DNA of 64,000 nt, taken from contig SADC01001110.1 in assembly GCA_004194705.1 (NCBI GenBank), positions 46,056 to 110,055 of the forward strand. The letters run 5' to 3'. The position numbers and the translations under genes were made by a program. Position 1 is the first letter of the stretch; the number at the start of each line of letters is the position of its first letter. The notes under the pieces were generated by a model. That model saw only the letters and a program-made list of their open reading frames with translations. It ran no database searches and was not told the origin of the DNA. This document shows positions 20,707-32,100 of this stretch, piece after piece. This stretch comes from Ditylenchus dipsaci. Taxonomy: Eukaryota > Nematoda > Chromadorea > Rhabditida > Anguinidae.

Positions 20707-21831
20707 CAGTCGAACATCCCAATAACGATCACCCCCATTAACGATCACCTTCTCATTAACGATCACCGAAAAAACTTTTGGTTGGTCTGTTTTAAATAAG
20801 GGCAAACTGACCTCCCGATTAACGATCACTCCCATTAGCGATCACCTCTCAATCACGATCACCTGAGGTCGGTCCCGGGTTCATAATAGACACTCTCAAT
20901 AACGTTCACCCATGCAAAAATGTTATTTATTTTAATAGCCGCCATGAATAGTTCACAAAGTTTCTAGTTTTTTGGCTGATTTTTGCAGTTTCCTATATTT
21001 TTTACATTAGAGCAAAAGGCGCCTATCGTCGCCATTGTCTTGAGTTCCATATCAATCACACCATCAACCACACCATCACACCATATCAAAATAAATTTTT
21101 AAATTGTAAAGGCAAAATCTTAAAAGTTTCTTGCAACAAACCCCAGATCTTTATGCAAAAGGTGCTCGGCCGTTGAAAGAGCTTTCCAATACCGTATTCT
21201 CTCTATTAGTTCCACATGTAGGATTATTTTTCAATCGTCCGAAAATCGGAAATTTTTGGTTCGATCTCGAGATTTTCGGGTGCTCAACCGAAATGAGAAA
21301 GCGGAATTAGTAGAGCTCGTGAGAGTTAAGAAACCGCAAAACACAGCTTTGTTAAATTTTTTCTCTGAGCTGAGATACAGGTCCTCAAAGTTGGGCGTGT
21401 GGTTTAATAGAGAGTGTGGAACTAATAGAGAGAATACGGTAAGTACAAACTCGCCTCATAAAAAATCTTTCAGAAAAAAAAGTTATAACTGGCACAACGG
21501 AACTACTCAAAATGGCGAGACTCAAACACACATAGCCGACCCAAATACTGTTTGAAGATTGCCTCATTATGTATTTGTGTTGCGTTTATTTATTTTTTCC
21601 TTCAGACCAATCACTGAAATAGAAATGTTATGTGTTGAACTTTTGCTGAAATTTAGACTCAAAAAAAAAGTCAAAAACTCTCTTTAAAGTCAAAAACTCT
21701 CATTAAGGTTCAGCTTTTGATTTTATTGGAAATGCCACTCTCAATAACGATCACTCTCATTAACGATCACCTCCCAATAACGATCACCTGAGGCGGGTCC
21801 CTAGGGTGATCGTTATTGGGAGGTCCGACTG
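20707..21831. mobile_element. pogo/Tigger-like element, CGATCACC-unit arms
   Basis: Flanked by TA, it begins CAGTCGAACATCCCAATAAC and ends ATTGGGAGGTCCGACTG. Both arms repeat the word ATTAACGATCACC and include a GGTCCC turning point (GAGGTCGGTCCCGGG near 20865, GGCGGGTCCCTAGGG near 21793). The interior is non-coding and holds a TACCGTATT MITE at 21190. Confidence 0.7.
21190..21441. mobile_element. TACCGTATT MITE, copy 3
   Basis: Ends TACCGTATTCTCTCTATTAG and CTAATAGAGAGAATACGGTA. The interior GGTTCGATCTCGAGATTTTC and TAGAGCTCGTGAG match other copies. Inserted within the pogo-like element. Confidence 0.8.
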
Positions 21832-22709
21832 TATGAGACAACTCTCTGTCGCACTGACCGATATATGTACATACACTTTAGCATCAAATTTTGTGTTTTT
21901 GAAATATTCGTATTTGACTTGTAGTCAAATATGTAATTAGTTTTTGGAAAAAAGGGCCGCATCATAGTGTGTGCATTCAAGGTTAAATAGGTAAAAGACA
22001 CGAAAATTTCCGAGAACTTTTTTTTGAAAAAATGTTGGTGAAAACTATGATACTCACCCTTATAGTCGAAAAATATAGGGTGACTGCATACCTATAAAAA
22101 GACTAAAATGTGGCGTTGAACCAATACTTTTTTATGGGTATCCAGATACTACTGTACTCACAAAATATTATGGTATTATGTTTTTCACCAAAATTTATAT
22201 CTCTAATAGGTTCTTATCCCTTTTCCCAGACTAAATTTTTAGAGAATATTTTCAGAGACTTTTCTTACTGTCTATTCTCAAATTTTTACATACATTTTTT
22301 ACCTATTTTTTAACTCAGAAATTTTCTTTTTTTAAATTAAAAATTTACAAAGCAACATAAAATTGATAAAAGAAAGTGAGAAAAGTCTCTGAAAATATGC
22401 TCTTAAAATGTAGTCCGTGATAAGGGATAAGCAGAATTTCAAAAGCAGTTTTATACGAATCCGGTGTCAGAATCGAGGGTTTTATAAGTGGGAAAGAAGT
22501 TATAGAAAAGTTACGTTACAACTTTTATATTGATTAAGCATAATTTGTCGCAATTTTATGGTACATTATCGCTGTATTCAGTGGCAAAATAACCGCAAGA
22601 TTTAGTTCTTTCATTTTATATTAACCATTTAGCTAGAGGTGATTTTTAGGCGAAGTTTTGGCCTTTTTAGTGTCGAAAACAAGGATATCCAGGAAGGCTA
22701 TCGCTAGTT

Positions 22710-23169
22710 GTACCCAGTAAAATACTATTTTTCACCAGTAAATTAAAAATTTAAACAAGATACTTACTCCTACCAGTAAATTACTGATTTCTCCCAGTAA
22801 ATTACTGATTTTTACCAGTGAATTTCAGTTTTGTTTTGTGCAATTCAGGTCAAAATTTTGCGATGACTCGATTTTCTCAGTCAGAAAATGACTCGAAAGG
22901 CTCAGAATCACACCAGAGTGGTCAAAAGCCAATGAAAACTGGGTTTTCGGGTTTACTAAAGGGTGTTAACTTTTTGCGAAAAAGCGATTGAACGGATCAG
23001 AATTTTTAGTCGGATGGGCTAAATCGCCAAATCACCAAAATTCACTATTAGAAACCAGCAATTTACTGAGAGAAATCAGCAATTGACTCGCAGAAATAAG
23101 TATGTTGTTTAAAATTTAAATTTACCGGTGAAATAATTTACTGGTGAGAAGTAGTACTTTACTGGGTGC
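22710..23169. mobile_element. Foldback-like element, CCAGTAAATTACTGATTT-unit arms
   Basis: Left arm 22710-22840 and right arm about 23040-23169 are inverted arrays of the roughly 20 bp unit ACCAGTAAATTACTGATTT. Ends are GTACCCAGTAAAATACTA and AGTACTTTACTGGGTGC. Its interior contains the GGTTTACTAAAGGGTG and GATTGAACGGATCAGAA words found in the palindromes at 41193, 42268 and 60505. Confidence 0.65.
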
Positions 23170-23423
23170 AAAAGAATTTGAGCCTATCCAGAAACTACAC
23201 CAAATCATAAATTCTCTGTGAAACTAGGATCACTTTCCTACAAGTTTGAGCGTATTCGCATCTTTGTCTTTTCATTGTGGACCTTCGTTCTGCCCGATCA
23301 TAAAGCCGTAAAACGAGCTTGACACCAATGACTTGGTTAAATTAGTGACAGGAAGAGTTTTTTTTATTGCTTTCACTCAATACCGACTGATCCGTTCCAG
23401 AAAAAAACACTACTGAATTTGTA

Positions 23424-23597
23424 CAGTCGAGTCCCGATATGACGCGACCCCCGGGACCGGAAAAAGGTCGCGGTATATCAGGGCTCACATTATATCGAAG
23501 ATAAATTTACTGACTTCCTTTTGCTGGATCATTTAAAGGGTCGCGTTATATCAAGGGTCGCGTTACATCAAGGTCGCTTTATATCGATACTCGAGTG
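23424..23597. mobile_element. pogo/Tigger-like MITE
   Basis: Flanked by TA, begins CAGTCGAGTCCCGATATGAC and ends TATATCGATACTCGAGTG. Arms repeat the word GGTCGCGTTATATCAAGG. Same end sequence as the roadblock-intron copy but a different repeated inner word. Confidence 0.7.
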
Positions 23598-24002
23598 TAT
23601 GTGAAAAAAAAGATGGAGTGAAGACTGTGGAGACTCTTAGCTTTCGTTTGCCACATAAGACGTGTCAAAAATACTAATTTTTGCATTTTATACCAGAAAA
23701 TTATTTTATTAACTTTTTCACCGTATTTCTCTCTGAAAAATTATAGACACAAGTCTATAATTAGAGAAAATATGGTACTTGTATTTGACATGAATTGCAG
23801 ACTTTCGTTGGACCTGTACTAAAGTTTGCCTGCGCCTAGTTTATGATTTCAAGTCGAATGGGCTGATAATAAAAAATTGCATAAAAATCTCAAAATTGAA
23901 GGTGTCCAAGGGTGGCGTTGAAATATCGACCTTAATCAAGGAAAGTAGCCTTTTTCTAGTGTTGGCACAACGAAATCGCAAATGGCGGAATATATGTTGA
24001 TG

Positions 24003-24095
24003 GAATGATGATTTTCGATGATTTTCGGATGATTTTCTTTGATGATTTTCGGTTGATCAACCGGTTGAGAAAAGAGATCAACCGGTGGCCCACCG
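24003..24095. repeat. ATGATTTTCGG short tandem repeat and GATCAACCGG repeat
   Basis: Four or five copies of GATGATTTTCGGATGATTTT-type units, followed by two GATCAACCGGT words in which each is nearly palindromic. No flanking in-frame gene. Confidence 0.55.
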
Positions 24096-24570
24096 GCGAA
24101 TAAATTGGCCAAGGCTGGTCCTGTGGTCTGTCTTGGTTTTTTTGTACAATATAAAAATAACTCAACGGCTTTGTTCCCATCACAAAGTGACCATTGCACT
24201 TAATTGTTCCAACAACATCATTGTCTTCTCAATTTCAAATTGAGAAGGAGGGGAACCATCCAGCCCTAATTCCCCTCTTAGTTCCACTTGGTGACGAGTG
24301 CAGGGTGGGGAGAGTGGAGGGAAGGAAAGTAAGTCAAGGCGCCTGGCTCCACCTCCACTGCCTTGTCTTTGACCCTTTTTGCGCACAGCGGTTGGCACCA
24401 AACGGCAGAGCAGCAAGGGAGTAGCCAGCAGCAGCAGCCAGTGGTTCCTCTTACTACTCTCTCGGAATAACATTCGGACAGCCCCTCCTCTGTTCCACCC
24501 TTGTTCTAGTGGTCACTGTTCTGTGTGTGCATGGTGGTGTCGCCCAGTGCTCCCTGCCTTCTCTCTGCAG

Positions 24571-24764
24571 ATAATAAAATGTGTGTCGGTTGGTTGATGC
24601 TGGTGCTGATCGCCACTGTGCTGCTCTTCAAGGGAGGAGCCAAGTAAAAGAGTACAGGCCTGCTTTACTACAACTACTCCATGATGATAATCCATCCTCT
24701 GCCCATTCGAATATGCTCAGCTATAGCCAGAGGAGCTTGCTCTCCGATGACCGCTACTATTAAT
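24571..24764 (+). CDS. Possible 3' exon of an unidentified membrane protein
   Basis: The exon would begin after a strong acceptor (polypyrimidine tract then CTGCAG at 24561-24570). It first encodes NKMCVGWLMLVLIATVLLFK, one good transmembrane helix. In this frame TAA follows at 24645. One base further on, a different open frame continues with VKEYRPALLQLLHDDNPSSA and ends at SLLSDDRYY and a stop near 24764. A single missing base near 24641-24645 would join helix and tail. The area 24190-24770 is richer in G and C than its surroundings, like other exonic islands here. No family recognised; alternatively a 38-codon peptide starting at 24531. Low certainty. Confidence 0.3.
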
Positions 24765-24779
24765 ACCCTGGCTGCTGGC

Positions 24780-26100
24780 TTTTGTGGATGGGCAGTTTTT
24801 GGCTCTTGCTTGAGCAAATTTTGGTTGACTATATTTGGGTTTTGACCGTGTGAAGTTTGGTTAGGGTGGTGGTCAAGATGGCGATTTTATTTGGTATTTA
24901 ATTTGTTTCTTGTAATAAGGAGGTAAAATTTGTTTGCCTCAGTGGTTGGATGCTGGATTTTGAGAACTTTTATTATCGGTTATTTTCCCAAAACTTTTGT
25001 GCTTTGATATTAAAGCTCAAAAATTATGGAGTCCTGGAAAAAAATGACTACTAAGCATTTATACTCTTTTTCAAAAAAATTCTACTACAGTCAAAATATC
25101 AATTTTACGGCTTGCTTTTTTAGAATAAAATGAAACAAAGACCCCCAGATATTTACGGCGAAAGTTTTTGAGTTATTAATAAACTGTTGACAAAATCAAA
25201 ACCCTTGAGACTTTTGGACTAGGACAGCCAAAATAACTGACAAAAGACTGCAAAATCAGAGGTAAAAGTGTCGGGCTAAATAGCACTATGATCGCAGCAC
25301 TCGATTTAGCTTGGGGAACACGTCAAATTTTTACCAGAATTTTTTTGCGTAATACTCAATGATTTAAAAGTGTAAACAAACAGTATTTAATACTTTTTGC
25401 GAAAAAATAGTACAATCGAGTGCTGGGGTAGCAAGTGCTCTAGAGTCGAACTCTAGGCGCGAACGAAATTTGCGTAAAGTTGAGACTCAACTGTAGTTGC
25501 TACTAAGCATTAATATGGATAAACTGTTGATAAACTGTTTAAATAACACGTGCTATTTTTTCTTTAAGGTTGCCTACAAGGATACCCACCTACTTCCCAC
25601 ATAATTTTCCTTCAACCCTATAACTCATAGGCAGGGCTGATATCTCAAAATTTTTAAACTAGTACATTTAGGGTATTTTGGCAAAAACAGGCTATTTTAT
25701 CCAGCTTTATCCGGTGCTTATTGCTCTTTTACTGCTAAAAAATAATATTTTGACGTAAAATGCTAAATAAAAAAGATCTGGTATTTTAAAACAAGTACAA
25801 ATCTTATTAATAAGTACAGATAGCAGCCCTGATTTTAGGCTATAAGTAATATTTTTTAATAATCAAAATACACGAAAATGTTTTTAACTGTGACATTTCA
25901 CAGCTATGTACTGTCTGAAAATTTCGCTTTTTATGTGAATTTTTTTTGTTAACTCTGTATTATATTAACTTTATATGTTCCACCAACCAAACACCAATTT
26001 TTTCAGTAGCTGCCTTGCCAGTGTCTTTTCTTAGCAGAATCGTCGTTGTTGTTATTTTCGAGTAGCTGTATTGTAGATTAGTATTACCTTTTTTTTATCT
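24780..26100. other. No coding sequence recognised
   Basis: AT-rich stretch before the first likely period exon, possibly 5' flanking or intronic sequence. The only structure noted is the MITE at 25632-25832. Confidence 0.45.
25632..25832. mobile_element. MITE with CAGGGCTG / CAGCCCTG ends
   Basis: Diverged copy of the element at 12956: ends CAGGGCTGATATCTCAAAAT and GATAGCAGCCCTG, and a shared interior (TATCCGGTGCTTATTGC here, TATCTAGTGCTTATTGCC there). No clear target duplication. Confidence 0.5.
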
Positions 26101-26102
26101 AA

Positions 26103-29100
26103 ACCTTGGGGCCAGTCTTGCTACTTACCATTATTGCCAACAATGACCCCATATTCGGACAGTCAGGAAGAAGTGGGATTCCGCCACTTGCCGGATTCAC
26201 AAAACCAGAGTTTTGCGGTGGTGTAGAAACACAGAAGGGAGAAGAATTAGTGGTGCAGCCATTCTCTTCCCAACTGACCAGCACCAACAATAATGCTGTG
26301 GTTAAGAGAAAAAGGCTTCAGGTTAGCCACTTGCCAATTCACTTTGTTTGTTGACTATATGTAAATTAGTGTTTTACAACAAGTGTATATTTTTTGCTTT
26401 CAGCACTATCTGCGCTCCATCAAGCATCTGGTCAAAGAGACTACTGGCAACCAGGGCCAACGCCCAACAATGAAACTGAGCACATTGGAGGCGCTGGACA
26501 AGGCAGTCCAACTGGTAGGAGGCCTGTATAAAAATAATATGCCATTGCTACTTCTCTTTTTGTGAAAGTAGCAGTAGTTGTTAAACTGATGCTGGCATAC
26601 AGTCTTATTTTTAGCACTTTTAGTTTTAGACTTAAAAATTTCAGACTTTCACTCAAATAAATATCTAAATAGTAGAATGACTTTAAAATTTTGATTTTAT
26701 ACACATCTGGTACTTAAAGATGCATGCCCACGCTAATAAGAGGTGGTGCCCGGAAATTCAAATTTTTTCCTAATCATTCAACTTCTGTACGGATTTTCCA
26801 GCTGGTTTTCTGACAAAACAAGGCCTATAATTTAATTTTAGGTATGTTTTTGTTAGAAACCAGGTTTCAAAATTCGTACAGAAGTTCAATGATTAGGAAA
26901 AAACTTTGAACTCTAAGGCACCACCTCTTATCAGCGTGGCATGCCCCTTTAATTTTGGTATTGACTACTCAAATTTTAGCTTACATTCACGGCTACATTT
27001 TAAGCAGACGATTTGTTGAAAAAAACTTTTGTCGGCATTTTTTTTCTCAAAAAATTTTTTTGAAAATTTTTCCAAAAAATTAATTTTTTTTTTGTCAAAT
27101 TTAGATATTCCTAAAATTTCTTTACAAAAATAACTATTTTTTAAAAATGAACAAAACATTAAACCCTGTTTCTTAGCTCAAAACTAATATAATTTGTTTT
27201 TAAAGTGTTATTTTTTTTATACGATACTACAAAGTTTGTCAAATTCACACCGGCATCCTTTTAATATTTTTTGCTTCCAATAGTGTTCTTAACCTACATT
27301 TAACCCATGGATCTTGACCATGTCCAGCTTAGAGTCTAAGCAACATTAGGATAGAAGCCATAGGTAAAAATAGAATTACATTTCAAATAAAAACTTCGTT
27401 GTTTTAAATTTGACTAGTACTGTGTTTAAGCATAAATATTCGCAAAATTTCCAATCCCAGTGGAACCATGCACAATTATCCAATTAATTTCTCTTTTTTG
27501 CATATTTCTTTTCAAACCTCCATAACCCCCAAATAAAATTGTCCACTCAGCTTTTCCTTTTTATTCATTCAGTTCACCCTAACTAATTCGTGCCACCCAT
27601 TTTTAGATCCGCTCTGCACTCGCCAACAAACCCAGCAAGACCACCCCGTTTCTCCACCCTCTGACTCAACCACCAGTGCATCCAGCAATCAGCAACAGTC
27701 CAGTTGCACTTGTACATCTCCCTGCTACCCCAGCAGCCAAACCCCAGACATGAAACACTCCCTCCACCTCGTCTCGACAATGACTCCTCGGATCCTATTT
27801 CCAGCAGTCAATCCACCGGTAGACGATTTCTCGGCTCTTTGGTGGTCTCTTTGCCGGATGGGACTGTTAGTCAGTGTCAGGCGTCTCCATCCGCCACTCC
27901 ACAAGATTCCTTGGCTCAAATATTACATCCTGGTGACTGTTTACTGGACTATTTGCATGGGAAAGGAGCTCAAACACTACTTTTAAATGCTTTTTGTGGA
28001 CATGCCAAAAGGAGAATGTATGCTAGGCTCAAATGGTGGGTTTTGCAAAACTTTTCTGATCTTGCGAATTGTACGTGTATTTTTACTGCATTCAACTTAT
28101 TTTTTTGTAAACTACAGAAACAAGTTTCTGATAAAGGGATTCTTCTATGGACCATAAATTTATCAATATATTTTGCAGGGGCTGCAACTCCACTATCCGA
28201 GCTTGTGAATTCCTCTGCGAATTCAATGTAGCAGAAAATAACGCTGCCGTTAGGATTGCGCACATCATGGTCTTCTGTGTGCGTTCCTCATTGCCAACAC
28301 CTCCAGCAACCAATGGCCAACTTGCTTTACTACCCGCCATAATGCCTCATGTGCCCTTATTTTTGTGGATTCTGCGTAAGTTTTTTTGACTTATTAAGAT
28401 GTTGGAAGAAAAAGTGGGAGGGAGAAATAGGTTATCCGGGTAGTGGTGCCGTGTCTGCTCTGCATCTCCTCCAATCACCAGCTGGAGAGTGTTGACCCAA
28501 ATTCCATGCCTCTCTGTTTGGGGAGGGGGAGACTGGCACAAAGCCAGCACGATGACCCAGTGGAGAGGAATCGTGACTGGCTGCTGAGCAGCACTGCTGA
28601 CCGATTGACCACCACTCCTTCCTCCTAATGTGATATATGGAGGGGAGAGAGCAACAAGGGGAAGATTTGTGACCTGCTTAAGAAATGACCATCCACAAAA
28701 GTCTTTATCCTTAAGTCTACTCAGATTTAGGTGGACTGTTTAATTTGACATGGTATTCAACACAGTTTTAATGGTCAATCATAAATGTGGCTGAGAAAAT
28801 TCAAAGAAATTGTATGAAACATCTAACAACTGAAAAATAAATTGATAATAAATTCTAAAATCCGTCAAAATGGCTTAACTAAATTTACTTTTTTCTGTAT
28901 CATTATTCATTTTTAGGGTTTTATTGAACTTTTTTGGTTTTCGACAACATTAAAAAAAATGCCGAAACATTTGTAAAATATAAAAAATATTGTGTTTGCT
29001 TTATTGGCCTTTTCATTCAATTTTTTTTGTAAATCTTTTTTTTATAACTTTTATTCACTATCCTGGGACAATGAAAAAGGCTTTCTATCAATAAATTATG

Positions 29101-32100
29101 TCTTAAAAATTTTTTCTAAAATTTCAAAATTTCTGGACTTAAAAGTGTAGTGCTCATTTTCTTTATAAAAAATAAAAGTATCTAAAAAAATCAGATCTTT
29201 AAAACATGGCCTAATTTTTTCAAGCTTCAAGACATCATTATATTCAATTTTTCGTAGCCTTTTTTTACTAAATTTCAAACTGAATTATTTTCAAATATTC
29301 AAATACCACATTTCAAATCCATTTGAAACCTTTCTTGCAAAGTTCAACTCTTTTAATCTTTTTCATGGAGTGTGTGTCTACTTAGAAGTGTGAACACAAA
29401 GTTCCTTTGTTGAACTGGTCACTCTCAGCCAACCACCCACCCGACCAGCCAGTCAATCAGCAGTAGTAGTGGATGCTGGACAAAGGAGAATGGGGGCCAG
29501 TCACCGACAAGCAGTAGTGACCCCTGCTTATCTTCCTTTCTCTCAGCTTCATCATCATTATGTGTGTGAAGCGGTGGCAGTAGAGCCAGCCGCTGCCACT
29601 GTCCTTGTGTTGACCAGTGGATGGACACCAGACACACTTCTTTGCAGTCAATTGGGTGGGAGTGTGTGAGTGTAATAAATATGCATAAGGGTGGTGGTGC
29701 TTGTCCCTTCCAGTGCCTGGCGGTGGTCAACAGTAGACCGGCCCCCTACTGGCACTGCCAATAAGCCATCCCCAGGATTAATTGGACACAAATGGAATGG
29801 CTAATTCTAATGTTGTCCCTTGCACAATTAATCGTCCTTGTAAACAAGTCACTAATAATCAGCAACAAGTGTATTGGCACTTAGTACCGAGAAACAATAC
29901 CATAAAAATTTGGTTTTTTTCAGTATCATGGCACGTGGTCACTAATTTGGGTGTAACTGGATTTGGACTTTTTCACCTGGCTATTCTCAAGTTTTCTAAA
30001 ACGGCCTATAAATATTTTTCCGTCATGAATTTTATAGATTTCTATTTCATTTTGTTCAGCTCACTTTGCATTAAAAAGCTAGAAACAGCGCCTGATATTC
30101 GGCCAAACAGCAATCCTGAAATAGACACTAAAAAAATTAGACCCCAACAAAAATCGAGAAAAAGTTTCAACTTTAATCGATTTTTATGGGAAAAACAAGT
30201 CTAAATTTTCTTGATATCACTTAAATTTTTAATTTTTAACAAAAAAGTGACCTGTAAAGAGGTGCTGCAAGCATATTTATAGACAATTTCAGACAACTTG
30301 AGGTCTGAGTTTTGGAAAACGTTGATTCTAAAGCATGAAAAACTTTGTTTTCTGGTCTATAATTTAGGCGCCTAGAAGTTCAGATTTTTTTTACAAAAAA
30401 TAGCAGGCTCAATTCCCATCACGAGCAAGTTCATTTTTCCTCTTCCAAATCTTTTTATTATTCTCCACTATTGACCAATGGTCAGTTGTCTGAGGAATGA
30501 CGTATCAGTGTGTGCTAGTCAGCTGGCTGGCTGCCCATCTGCGAGGGAGTCCCTCTCTCCCCTCTCCCTTCCTTGGTGCCATCCTCCTCCACTCGGCTAA
30601 AAATAGTAGTAGTGCTCGAGAACAAAAAAGACCAAAAAGGAGCGTTTAGTCTTATTTGGTCTCTCGTCTCCAGATAAGACTATAATCTTAAAATGCAACA
30701 TGAGTAGCAGATGTTAATTGCTGATTTTATGGGCTTCGAAAAAAAGGATTTTTATGTATTTTTTCAGTGGCAATTGAAGAGAAGGAACCCCGTAACAGAC
30801 TAGTTAGAGTGTGTACAACGGCCTTGAGTGGTGGCAGGCATTGAGCCAGTCTAGCAGCACTTCCCACAAATCTCCTTTCCTTCTCCCCCTCAATTTTTTT
30901 GACCCTGACTGACACCGGCTGGTGCATTTTTTGAAACAATTGAAAGGGAGAGATGTGTGTGTGTGTGTAAATGGCTTAATAATGTTGCAAGGGAATAGAA
31001 GCAAGACCAGACATTTCCAATTGGATCTAGCAAATCAGCGAGAAAAAAGAAAAAAAGGACAGACAATTTTTCAAAAAGACACTTAAAATTAAAAAAAAAT
31101 ATTTGTCTTGTAAGAAGAAAAAACACGCAAATTAATTTAAAAAATAAAAAAAGGGAAAAAATTGACAAAAAAGGTACGCTCACAATAGCGCTCAGACCCA
31201 CTCCCACACTCGTCACTTTTGACTATTTCAAATTTAATTGAGTGTGGGTGCGGGATTTTAAGGTTATGTGGACGTACCTAAAGTATATTTTGCAGGTCAA
31301 TTCCAATCCTCGGCCATTTCCCAAGTGAGATCACAGGCAAATCGCTGTTTGCACTGATACATGCTGAAGATGTGGATGCAGTCAAACAAGCCCACCAACA
31401 GTGTAAGTAAAACTGTCAGCTACTTTGACCTTTATTGGTGCTTAAAAATCGGTGTAGCCAAACTAAGTAGCCAAAAACTGCCCGACACGGAGAAAAGGCG
31501 GGGACCAGCAGTTCTTTTCTTTCTCGACTGGTTTTTACATTATAGCCCGACTAGCACCCCGCCTGGGTCAGCCTGTGTGTAGAACAGAAGTTTCCAATTG
31601 GTCAGGGAAATAGTCCTGTCCCCCGTCCAGTCAAAGCCAGTCCCGTCCGACTCGACCGGCTTTGACTGGACGGAGGACTGCTGGTTCACAGGTCGACCGA
31701 AAATGTCCTCGGCGACCGGCACAAATAAAACAACTTTTTTTTATTATAATTCACATATTAGTTGTTTTATTTAGTACGTAAAACGTGTGGAGGACAAGTG
31801 GTCTCAACTCCTGGCCTTCGGTTGATCACTTATAACGGAGGTTGGATTTTTTCAATCAATCTGTGAAATCCATCTCAACCATTTATTTCAGGTGTTGTTC
31901 GAGTCGACAGTGAATGGTCGGCCTTCGTCAATCCCTGGACACACCAAATTGAAATGATAGTCAGTCGACATGTGTTGGCCAGTTTCAATCAGGAGCCAGA
32001 CCAGCAACCTCAGTACTCTGTACAGACAACTGTAGAGCAACTGCGTCAACATGATTCGTTTATCCACAACCTCCTGTCAAAAGTGAGTATTCGGTGTCAA

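Noticed and set aside
29400..29860. Additional period exon (Ser-rich frame near 29410-29570)
   Set aside because: G+C-rich and open in one frame with a possible donor, but no similarity to PERIOD and no phase support, so not annotated.
30950..30970. GTGTGT run in a period intron as a regulatory element
   Set aside because: Ordinary short microsatellite; nothing else supports a function.
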